From: VFBF01 sp964530695
GTDB taxonomy: Bacteria > Pseudomonadota > Alphaproteobacteria > Caulobacterales > Aquidulcibacteraceae
Direction: 5' to 3'
Length of the DNA: 37,540 nucleotides
Assembly (NCBI GenBank): GCA_964530695.1
Contig: CAZGYQ010000022.1
Coordinates: 1-37,540, forward strand
The notes beneath the pieces are model-generated. The model made no database searches and was not told the DNA's origin. It was given only the letters and a program-made list of their open reading frames with translations. Shown here piece by piece: positions 31,378 to 37,540 of the stretch (positions within the stretch are counted from its first letter, which is position 1; the number at the start of each line of letters is the position of its first letter). The position numbers were made by a program, and so were the translations under genes.

Positions 31378-31844
31378 TCCGCGCCTTGATCGCGGCTGCG
31401 ATGTTCGCATTGTCTGCACAGGCTGCGTGTGCGCAGACGCCGACGGTCAGGCTCGTCTTCTTCACCGCCGACTGGTGCCCGAACTGCCGGGTGCTTGAGC
31501 CGGAACTCGCCCGCGCCGTCAGCCGGGTCAGCGGCGCCGAGCGTGTGGACGTCGACGCCACGGATGCTCGCAGTCAGGCCGAGAGCGCCGCGCGGGCGGA
31601 AAGGCTCGGTCTTGCGCGCCTCTACGCCGATTATGCCGGCAAGACGGGCTTCGCGGCGATCGTCGCGGCGGACACCCTGGAGCCGATCGCCTGCATAACC
31701 GCTTCGTTCGCAGCGCCCGAAATCGAGGCTGAGCTCCGGCGCGCGATTACCCGCGTCCGGACCCGGCCGCCGCTCTCACGGGCGACCGACCGGGCCGCCG
31801 CATGCCCGAAACCCGCGGCGCACGCTCCCGCACGACCGGGCTGA
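31374..31844 (+). CDS. Exported thioredoxin-fold protein
   Basis: A 156-residue protein starting at a GTG that overlaps the purB stop (GTGA). The signal peptide runs to about residue 20 (VIRALIAAAMFALSAQAACA). The redox motif is DWCPNC (Cys35, Cys38), with C-P-N-C in place of the usual C-G-P-C. The domain is short, and the C-terminal tail (125-156) is basic and Ala/Pro-rich, likely disordered. A periplasmic disulfide or cytochrome-c-maturation-like role is possible; nothing in the context supports a specific one. If coupled to purB the expression link is unusual. Confidence 0.72.
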   Translation: MIRALIAAAMFALSAQAACAQTPTVRLVFFTADWCPNCRVLEPELARAVSRVSGAERVDVDATDARSQAESAARAERLGLARLYADYAGKTGFAAIVAADTLEPIACITASFAAPEIEAELRRAITRVRTRPPLSRATDRAAACPKPAAHAPARPG

Positions 31845-31850
31845 CAGGGG

Positions 31851-32174
31851 TCAGGCGCCAGCCTTCACCTGCTTGCGGGCCTCGTCGAGGAGTTCGTTCA
31901 TCCGGGTGCGAATCTGGTGGTCGGACTGGGCGATCTTCCGGGCGTCCAGGTCCGCACGGACCTTCCGAAAGAGGTCTTCCTCGCCGGCTTCCTCAAGATC
32001 GGCCAGCAGCACCGTCTTGGCGTAGGCGTCGGCCTCCTCGCCAGCCAGCCCGATGAGCTCGGCGGCCCACAGGCCCAAGAGCCGCGCGCGGCGGGCCTGC
32101 GCCTTGAACTCAAGCTCCTGGCTGAGTTCGTAGCCCTTTTCCTGGGCGCGCTTGCGGTCGTCGAATTCGCTCAT
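31851..32174 (-). CDS. F1-ATPase zeta inhibitor (DUF1476 family)
   Basis: A 107-residue soluble helical protein of the alphaproteobacterial zeta-subunit family, which inhibits hydrolysis by F1F0-ATPase in Paracoccus and relatives (family knowledge). MSEFDDRKRAQEKGYELSQE and KAQARRARLLGLWAAELIGL are the family N-terminal blocks. EEAGEEDLFRKVRADL and SDHQIRTRMNELL complete it. The ATG at 32174 is set by the conserved M-x-x-F-D-D-R start. It is found next to purB/purC in many alphaproteobacteria, although on the opposite strand from the pur genes here. Confidence 0.92.
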   Translation of the reverse strand: MSEFDDRKRAQEKGYELSQELEFKAQARRARLLGLWAAELIGLAGEEADAYAKTVLLADLEEAGEEDLFRKVRADLDARKIAQSDHQIRTRMNELLDEARKQVKAGA

Positions 32175-32456
32175 CTGGGGTCCTCGGCCGCCTTCATGGC
32201 CGTCAGCCATGGCTATGGGGCAGCCCCGACATAGACACGCCGCCGCTCCGGATCAATCGGACCCTTTGGCCCGTGGGGCAGGAAAGTCGTTGAACAGTGC
32301 GCGCCGCAGCGCGACATTGTGACGGCGGGGCGATTCCTTTACGGTTCATACCCGTTCGCAACGTCGCAACCGCCCGAGTCCGCCTCCCCGAGCCGTAGCG
32401 GCCGGCCCGAAATTCACCCATGCCCCCGCCACCGTGGCCGGCATGACGGAGCCCCA

Positions 32457-33218
32457 ATGATGTCCCGCCGCAAGAAGATCTACGAAGGCAAGGCCAAGAT
32501 CCTGTTCGAAGGCCCCGAGCCCGGCACGATCATCCAGTACTTCAAGGACGACACCACCGCCTTCGACGCCCAGAAGAAGGCGATCCTTGAGGGCAAGGGC
32601 GTCGTGAACAACCAGATCTCGGCGTTCATCATGCAGAGCCTGAACGCCATCGGCGTACCGACGCACTTCATCCGCACGATGAACATGCGCGAGCAGCTCG
32701 TGCGCGAGGTCGAGATCATTCCGCTCGAAGTGGTCTGCCGCAACGTGGCCGCCGGCTCCATCTCCACGCGCCTGGGCATGGAGGAAGGCACGCCGCTGCC
32801 GCGATCGATCATCGAGTTCTACTACAAGAACGACGCGCTGCATGATCCGATGGTCGCCGAGGAGCACATCACGGCGTTCAACTGGGCCTCGACCCAGGAG
32901 ATCGACGACATCATGGCGCTGACGCTCCGGGTGAACGACTACCTGTTCGGCATGTTCGCCGCCGTCGGCATCAAGCTCGTGGACTTCAAGCTTGAGTTCG
33001 GCCGGCTCTACGAAGGCGACATGGTGCGCACGGTCATCGCGGACGAAATCAGCCCGGACTCCTGCCGCCTCTGGGATACGCAGACAAACGAGAAGATGGA
33101 CAAGGACCGCTTCCGCCGCGATCTCGGCAACGTCACCGAAGCGTACGTGGAAGTGGCGCGCCGTCTCGGCATCCTGAAGGCGGCAGGCGGCGGCGCGGCC
33201 GGTGAAGCGGTGCATTGA
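32457..33218 (+). CDS. purC: Phosphoribosylaminoimidazole-succinocarboxamide synthase
   Basis: Forms SAICAR from CAIR and aspartate with ATP. The 253-residue protein starts MMSRRKKIYEGKAKILFEG; KIYEGKAK is the family ATP-binding start. LEVVCRNVAAGS, TLRVNDYLFGMF, LVDFKLEFGR and DEISPDSCRLWD are the SAICAR-synthase signatures. GGAG lies just upstream of two adjacent ATG codons (32457 and 32460). The stop overlaps the start region of purS by a few bases. The 282-bp gap upstream, shared with the divergent zeta-inhibitor gene, holds their promoters but no obvious boxes. Confidence 0.97.
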   Translation: MMSRRKKIYEGKAKILFEGPEPGTIIQYFKDDTTAFDAQKKAILEGKGVVNNQISAFIMQSLNAIGVPTHFIRTMNMREQLVREVEIIPLEVVCRNVAAGSISTRLGMEEGTPLPRSIIEFYYKNDALHDPMVAEEHITAFNWASTQEIDDIMALTLRVNDYLFGMFAAVGIKLVDFKLEFGRLYEGDMVRTVIADEISPDSCRLWDTQTNEKMDKDRFRRDLGNVTEAYVEVARRLGILKAAGGGAAGEAVH

Positions 33219-33226
33219 GCAAGACC

Positions 33227-33475
33227 ATGGCGTTGAAGGCGATTGTTCACGTGGGTCTGAAGCCCGGCGTTCTCGACGTGCAGGGCAAGGCCGTGGCAAA
33301 CGCGCTGCATGACCTCGGTTTTGGCGACGTGGAGGACGCGCGCGTCGGCAAAGTCATCGAGATCGACATGGCCGGCCAGGATCGCGCTGCGGCCTACGAC
33401 AAGGTCCGGGACATGTGCGAGCGACTGCTCGCCAACACCGTGATCGAGAGCTACCGGATCGAGATCGCCCAATAG
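33227..33475 (+). CDS. purS: Phosphoribosylformylglycinamidine synthase subunit PurS
   Basis: Small bridging subunit of the PurSQL FGAM synthase. The 82-residue protein has the PurS fold: MALKAIVHVGLKPGVLDVQG, then ANALHDLGFGDVEDARVGKVIEI and a last MCERLLANTVIESYRIEI. I choose the ATG at 33227; a TTG at 33215 overlapping purC would add four residues. It lies 8 bp after purC. Two small minus-strand membrane genes separate it from purQ, which usually follows directly. Confidence 0.93.
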   Translation: MALKAIVHVGLKPGVLDVQGKAVANALHDLGFGDVEDARVGKVIEIDMAGQDRAAAYDKVRDMCERLLANTVIESYRIEIAQ

Positions 33476-33500
33476 GGTCCCAGCGCGGTCAACGCGGGGA

Positions 33501-33719
33501 TCAGTCTCCGCCGCCGCCGTCATCGCCGCCATCGGCGTTGTCATGGCCACGGCAGTCTCGTCCGTGGTGCGGGCTTCCTAAAATCGGCCCGCCATCGCCG
33601 CCGGAGTCCACGCCGGGCGCCGGACGGTTCGCGGTGCGCCGCAGCGCGCCCACGATCGAGAACAGCCCTGCCGCGACGATCGCGGCCGTCATCAGCGCCA
33701 TCAGCAGTTCGGGAGACAT
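33501..33719 (-). CDS. Small membrane protein with Gly/Asp/His-rich tail
   Basis: A 72-residue protein with one membrane helix (MSPELLMALMTAAIVAAGLFSIV, about 4-24) and a soluble tail rich in Gly, Asp and His ending in DNADGGDDGGGGD. I do not recognise it. The ATG has TAGGG that overlaps the stop codon of the 28-residue ORF upstream, so both are probably made from one message. The His/Asp tail could bind metal, but this is speculation. Confidence 0.6.
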   Translation of the reverse strand: MSPELLMALMTAAIVAAGLFSIVGALRRTANRPAPGVDSGGDGGPILGSPHHGRDCRGHDNADGGDDGGGGD

Positions 33720-33727
33720 GGCGCGCC

Positions 33728-33814
33728 CTACCTGTCGGCGCGGTAGAGCAGGACGGTGAATCCGACGCCCACCGCCACGGTCGCGAGCGCCAGAATGATC
33801 AGGGTGACGGACAT
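33728..33814 (-). CDS. 28-residue single-helix membrane peptide
   Basis: An ORF in the gap between purS and purQ: MSVTLIILALATVAVGVGFT then VLLYRADR. It is almost entirely one membrane helix with a positive C-terminal end. AGGAGAATGCC precedes the ATG at 33814, an excellent ribosome site. It lies 8 bp upstream of the 72-residue membrane protein. Tiny single-helix proteins often assist larger membrane complexes (CcoS/KdpF-like in size), but there is no sequence match I recognise. Confidence 0.6.
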   Translation of the reverse strand: MSVTLIILALATVAVGVGFTVLLYRADR

Positions 33815-33887
33815 GGCATTCTCCTGCGCCGTCACCTTACACGCACGGGCGCTTCCCGTCGCGGGCGACGCGCGCTAGTCAGGCGCC

Positions 33888-34553
33888 ATGCGTTCCGCCG
33901 TCATCGTTTTCCCCGGCTCCAATTGCGACCGCGATTGCGCCACCTCGCTCGAACGGGTCACGGGCCAGGCCCCGACGATGATCTGGCACGCCGAAACCGC
34001 GCTGCCCGATCGCCTCGACCTCGTGGTCCTGCCCGGCGGCTTCGCCTACGGCGACTACCTGCGCTCCGGAGCCATGGCCGCGCGCAGCCCGGTGATGGCC
34101 GCCGTGAAGGCGCATGCCGAAGAAGGCCGCCTCGTCACCGGCATCTGCAACGGCTTCCAGATGCTGACCGAATGCGGGCTCCTGCCGGGCGCGCTCATGC
34201 GCAACGTGACCATGCGCTACATCTGCAAGGACACCCCGCTCGCCATCGAGAACCCTGACACCGCCTTCACCCGCGCCTATGGCGACGCCGAGGAGACCGT
34301 GATGCCGGTGGGCAACGGCGACGGCCGCTTTTTCGCCGACGACGACACGCTCGCAGCTCTGGAGGATTCCGGGCGCGTGGTCTTCCGCTATCTCGACAAT
34401 CCGAACGGCTCGTCCAACGACATCGCCGGCATCATGAACGCGCGCGGCAATGTTCTCGGGATCATGCCCCATCCCGATCGCTGCGCGGACCCGGCCATCG
34501 GGCGCACCGGCGGGTGGGGCTTTTTCCGCAGCCTCGCGGACGCCGCCGGCTGA
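33888..34553 (+). CDS. purQ: Phosphoribosylformylglycinamidine synthase glutaminase subunit
   Basis: Class I glutamine amidotransferase that supplies ammonia to PurL. The 221-residue protein has VVLPGGFAYGDYLRSG (46-61), the nucleophile Cys87 in TGICNGFQML, and the His-Asp/Glu pair near GIMPHPDRCADPAIG. The start VIVFPGSNCDRD is typical. It is separated from purS by minus-strand small genes. No strong ribosome site is seen before the ATG. Confidence 0.96.
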   Translation: MRSAVIVFPGSNCDRDCATSLERVTGQAPTMIWHAETALPDRLDLVVLPGGFAYGDYLRSGAMAARSPVMAAVKAHAEEGRLVTGICNGFQMLTECGLLPGALMRNVTMRYICKDTPLAIENPDTAFTRAYGDAEETVMPVGNGDGRFFADDDTLAALEDSGRVVFRYLDNPNGSSNDIAGIMNARGNVLGIMPHPDRCADPAIGRTGGWGFFRSLADAAG

Positions 34554-34661
34554 TCCTGGCGCGGCGCGACGCCTTGGGCGACCTGACGGATGACTTGACG
34601 GGCGGGGCGCACACGCCTTTCTTCCCGCCTCCCGGATTCACAGACACGTAAGGACGTTCCC

Positions 34662-35033
34662 ATGGGTTTCGACGATGAGGTCGACGCCGCGCGGCGCAAG
34701 CTTGAAGCCGCGCTCGCGGTCAAGGATGAACCATTCGACGATCTGGCGGCGCTGCAGGCGCTGCTTCCGCGCGTTCAGGCGAAGATCCAGAGCCGCCGCC
34801 TGACATTCCAGCTCGGCGGCGACGACGATGAAACGTCCATCGAGATCGTGCATGTGGAGCGTGACGAAGCGCTCGGCTTCATCTTCGCCGACGACGGCGA
34901 ATACGTCTTCGAGTCCAATCACGAGGAGTTCTTCGACGACTTCGTGGACGAGGACGCCGACAGCTTCACGCTGCGCCTCTACGAGACGCTGCGATCGGAC
35001 CTGCCGAAGTATGAGGTCGAGACGAAGGGGTGA
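34662..35033 (+). CDS. Acidic conserved hypothetical protein
   Basis: A 123-residue acidic protein with no signal or membrane helix. The N-terminal half is a helix (DDEVDAARRKLEAALAVKDE), and the second half alternates strands with charged residues: TSIEIVHVERDEALGFIFADD, then EEFFDDFVDEDADSFTLRLYE. I do not recognise the family. The ATG follows TAAGGACG at good spacing. It lies 108 bp after purQ on the same strand and is convergent with the histone-H1-like gene. Confidence 0.78.
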   Translation: MGFDDEVDAARRKLEAALAVKDEPFDDLAALQALLPRVQAKIQSRRLTFQLGGDDDETSIEIVHVERDEALGFIFADDGEYVFESNHEEFFDDFVDEDADSFTLRLYETLRSDLPKYEVETKG

Positions 35034-35058
35034 CGTCCCGAAGGCGCGCGCGGCGCGT

Positions 35059-36105
35059 TCAGGCGTGCGCGCGCTTGCCCTGACCGGCCTTCTGGCTGGA
35101 CTTGGAACCGGCCTTTGACGCCGTCTTCGGAGCGGGCTTTGCGGGCGGCTTCTGCTTGGCGGCGGGCTTGGCTGCCTGCACGGGCTTGGCTGCCTGCACG
35201 GGTTTGGCCGCCTTCGCGGGTTCTGGTTTCGCCGCTTTCGCGGGCGCGACCCTGGCCGGAGCCGGCCTTGCGCTGGCGTCCTTGGCGGCGGCCGGCGCCG
35301 CCTTCTTCGGTTCCGGCTTCGCCGCCGCCTTCGCTGCGGCGGTTTTGGCGGCCGAGGGCGCGGGCTGGGGCTTGGCCGCCGGCGTCTTCGCCATCGCGGA
35401 TTTCGCCGAGGGAGATTTGCCGACCGAAACCTTGGCGCCCGCCGCCGACTTGCCGTTCACGGCCTTGGCGACCGGCGCGGGTTTAACAACAGGCTTCGAC
35501 GACGGCTTGGCGGCCGTCGCTGGCTTGGCGGCGGCTTTCACCGCGACCGTCTTTTCAAACGCCGCCTTGACGGGCGCACGAGGCTTTGCAGCGGGCGCCG
35601 CGGCGACCGCGACGGGCTTGGCGGCCGGCGCCTTCGCAGCGACAGGCTTCACCTGCGCGGCGGCAGCCTTTGCGGCCTTGGCTTCCGCCGCCCTGGCGGC
35701 GGCGGCCCGCGCCGCCTCGACCCTGGCGGCCGCCTTCGCCTCTGCCGCCTTTGCGGCTTCCGCCTTGGCCAGAGCCTTGGCTTCCGCCGCCTTGGCCGCC
35801 AGCGCCGCCTTGGCCTCGGCCTTCACCGCCGCGGCCTTGGCCGCCGACTCGGCCTTGGCCTCCGCCTTGGCCGCAGCAGCCTTCTTGGCCTTGGCGATTG
35901 TTTCGGCGGTGCGCTTCTCGACCGGCGGAGGCGGCGGCGGCTTGGCCGCCTCGCGCGCGGCGATCTCGGCCGCCAGCGCCGGCAGCAGGTCCCGCGCCTG
36001 GTTTTTCTGCAGGTCGTTGCCCGTCACCAGCAAACGCTCGGCGTTGGCCCGCAACAGTTCGAGCCGGTCGTCCGCCATTTCGGGGAGTTTGCTGATGAGA
36101 GTCAT
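35059..36105 (-). CDS. Ala/Lys/Pro-rich histone H1-like protein
   Basis: A 348-residue very basic protein. The first ~52 residues (MTLISKLPEMADDRLELLRA, then AERLLVTGNDLQKNQARDLL) form a compact, folded-looking domain. Residues 53-348 are low-complexity A/K/P repeats (AEAKA, AAKP, KAAAAK types) like the C-terminal tails of histone H1-like bacterial proteins. An 18-bp tandem repeat encodes AKPVQA twice (35164-35199). A DNA/RNA-compacting role is inferred from composition. It is the third gene of a cspA-infA-H1-like operon (21-bp gap from infA). The opposite strand also reads open for long stretches, a consequence of composition. Confidence 0.82.
   Translation of the reverse strand: MTLISKLPEMADDRLELLRANAERLLVTGNDLQKNQARDLLPALAAEIAAREAAKPPPPPPVEKRTAETIAKAKKAAAAKAEAKAESAAKAAAVKAEAKAALAAKAAEAKALAKAEAAKAAEAKAAARVEAARAAAARAAEAKAAKAAAAQVKPVAAKAPAAKPVAVAAAPAAKPRAPVKAAFEKTVAVKAAAKPATAAKPSSKPVVKPAPVAKAVNGKSAAGAKVSVGKSPSAKSAMAKTPAAKPQPAPSAAKTAAAKAAAKPEPKKAAPAAAKDASARPAPARVAPAKAAKPEPAKAAKPVQAAKPVQAAKPAAKQKPPAKPAPKTASKAGSKSSQKAGQGKRAHA
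35164..35199. repeat. 18-bp perfect tandem repeat within the H1-like gene
   Basis: Two identical 18-bp units (GGGCTTGGCTGCCTGCAC) followed by a partial third. In frame they encode the repeated KPVQAA sequence. Such exact repeats are prone to slippage and could vary in number between strains. Confidence 0.9.
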
Positions 36106-36126
36106 GGTGTCCGCTTGGGGTCCTGC

Positions 36127-36396
36127 TTACCGTCGCTTGAACGGCCGGCGCACGCCGCCGCCGCCCGGCGCGCTTTCGGTCTTGTGACGGAATACGACCC
36201 GGCCCTTGGTCGGATCGTACGGCGACATTTCTACGGTCACGCGGTCCCCGGCGAGCGTGCGGATCTTGTTCCGCTTCATTCGCCCGCCGGTATACGCGAG
36301 AACTTCATGGCCTCCTTCGAGGGTGACGCGGAACCGGCCTTCCGGCAGCACTTCCGTGACGACGCCTTCGAATTCGATAAGTTCTTCCTTTGCCAT
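36127..36396 (-). CDS. infA: Translation initiation factor IF-1 (probable second paralogue) with C-terminal extension
   Basis: An S1-fold OB protein of 89 residues that starts MAKEELIEFEGVVTEVLPEG and has FRVTLEGGHEVLAYTGGRMK and DRVTVEMSPYDPTKGRVVFR. IF-1 is usually about 72 residues; here a 17-residue tail, HKTESAPGGGGVRRPFKRR, is added. The MSPYDPTKGRVVFRHK ending, rather than TPYDLTKGRITYRFK, resembles the second, non-standard IF-1-like paralogue of many alphaproteobacteria (recalled). The ATG directly follows the cspA stop (TGAGGATG), leaving no ribosome-site spacing, so translation is likely by reinitiation after cspA. Confidence 0.9.
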   Translation of the reverse strand: MAKEELIEFEGVVTEVLPEGRFRVTLEGGHEVLAYTGGRMKRNKIRTLAGDRVTVEMSPYDPTKGRVVFRHKTESAPGGGGVRRPFKRR

Positions 36397-36398
36397 CC

Positions 36399-36608
36399 TC
36401 AGACCGGCTTCAGGTTGACTGCGGCGGGTTTGCCCTTGCGCGGATCGGTCTGGACTTCGAAGCTGACCGCCTGGCCTTCGCGCAGGCTGGTGAGGCCCGA
36501 GCGCTCCACCGCGCTGATATGCACGAACACGTCGGCGCCGCCGCCATCCGGCGCGATGAAACCAAAGCCCTTGTCCGGGTTGAACCACTTCACGACGCCT
36601 GTGGACAT
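36399..36608 (-). CDS. cspA: Cold-shock protein (CSD family)
   Basis: A 69-residue single-stranded nucleic-acid-binding protein. MSTGVVKWFNPDKGFGFIAP holds RNP1 (KGFGFI), and DVFVHISAVERSGL holds RNP2 (VFVHIS). It ends in KGKPAAVNLKPV. AGGAGCGAG precedes the ATG at good spacing. Cold-shock genes often have a long 5' leader that senses temperature, and 340 bp of gene-free DNA lies upstream. It is the first gene of a cspA-infA-H1-like operon. Confidence 0.95.
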   Translation of the reverse strand: MSTGVVKWFNPDKGFGFIAPDGGGADVFVHISAVERSGLTSLREGQAVSFEVQTDPRKGKPAAVNLKPV

Positions 36609-36951
36609 CGCTCGCTCCTTCAGAAATGCTTGACGCGGCGACCAGGCCAATACCGATCCGGGCCGTCCCCGACCCGGCTGGCGCGACCGGGCCCTATGCC
36701 CGGCAGCCCCGCGTCCGAATGGACTTTGGCAGGTGTCGAAAAGGCCTGCGCCGAGGGCGCGAACGAGTGTCGAGTCAACCAAGTACCGTCTGCTAATTGG
36801 CCCCGGAAGGGCTCGAAAGTCAAGATTTCCACGGTATTCGCCATACTCCAAGGCGCTTCTCCCCGCGGGATTTGCGCTTTTTTTCCTACACCCCAGACGC
36901 GCGTTCGGCATTTGTCGACAAGCGCCGCGGGGCCGCTTAAGCCCTGCGCCC
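36609..36951. promoter_or_regulatory. Divergent intergenic region between cspA and purL
   Basis: The only gene-free stretch over 300 bp. For cspA (minus) a TTGACT (36823-36818) could be a -35 box; 17 bp on lies only CCAATT (36800-36795), a poor -10. This would give a leader of about 180 nt, which includes the GC hairpin CCGGGC/GCCCGG (36687-36692/36698-36703). AT-rich patches near 36820-36890 include a run of seven T (36881-36890 region). For purL no clear box or ribosome site is visible. No RNA gene is recognised. Confidence 0.4.

Positions 36952-37540
<589 letters not shown>

Noticed and set aside
35102..36187. 361-residue plus-strand ORF opposite the H1-like gene
   Set aside because: It is a mirror of the GC-rich A/K codons, has no ribosome site and resembles no family; the minus-strand frame has the folded N terminus and operon context.
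36840..36900. Rho-independent terminator at the T-run between cspA and purL
   Set aside because: The stem before the seven T (GCGC with AA/TT) is too weak, and the site lies between two divergent promoters.

Overview
The window is dense, GC-rich (roughly two-thirds G+C by eye) bacterial chromosome from an alphaproteobacterium. The evidence is gene content and order: a tatABC-scpAB-SPOR-dgt-erpA block, a cinA-like/sfsA/map/radC block, a purB-(F1-ATPase zeta inhibitor)-purC-purS-purQ-purL block, and tandem TorF-type porins. The overall flavour suggests the Caulobacterales/Hyphomonadaceae side of the class, but genus and species cannot be read from the sequence. I see no rRNA, prophage, insertion sequence, CRISPR array or recognisable defence island. 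Most of the window is housekeeping, so the interest lies in small genes, leaders, repeats and local departures from conserved gene order.

Layout. 1-7116 is a minus-strand run: serS, tatC, tatB, tatA, scpB, scpA, a SPOR-domain protein, a 59-residue Myb/SANT-like small protein, and dgt. The run reads from dgt towards serS and couples Tat protein export, condensin (ScpAB) and dNTP metabolism. SerS carries an in-frame insertion of about 80-90 residues with clearly lower GC. argS and nagZ, which flank the SPOR gene in many alphaproteobacteria, are missing here. 7271-13079 holds short mixed-strand units: an A-type Fe-S carrier, two nitroreductases, cysE, a Nudix hydrolase, a GNAT/MaoC pair, an L,D-transpeptidase-like protein and queF. 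13125-18073 has an unknown PcfJ-like protein, an EamA transporter, an SDR and two tandem TorF porins. 18180-19508 is terC with a long GC-rich leader, preceded on the same strand by tRNA-Leu(UAA). 19667-25159 carries a thiolase, a CinA-like protein, sfsA, a small membrane protein, a hotdog thioesterase, map and radC.

25165-29022 looks like a local module: two tandem paralogous winged-helix regulators and a PLP-dependent lyase/decarboxylase on the minus strand, with a divergent MFS transporter. 29026-29949 encodes a secreted protein with about eight degenerate repeats and a C-terminal peptidoglycan-binding domain. 30070-37540 is the purine block on the plus strand. It is interrupted by minus-strand genes: the zeta inhibitor, two small membrane proteins, and a cspA-infA-histone-H1-like operon. 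purL runs off the right edge.

Intergenic structure is rich. It includes two 100-bp GTCAT...ATGAC palindromic repeats (1686 and 7152), a three-hairpin cluster at the left edge, a 25-bp-arm inverted repeat at 8313-8379, and several convergent terminators. The only stretch over 300 bp without a gene is 36609-36951, between the divergent cspA and purL.
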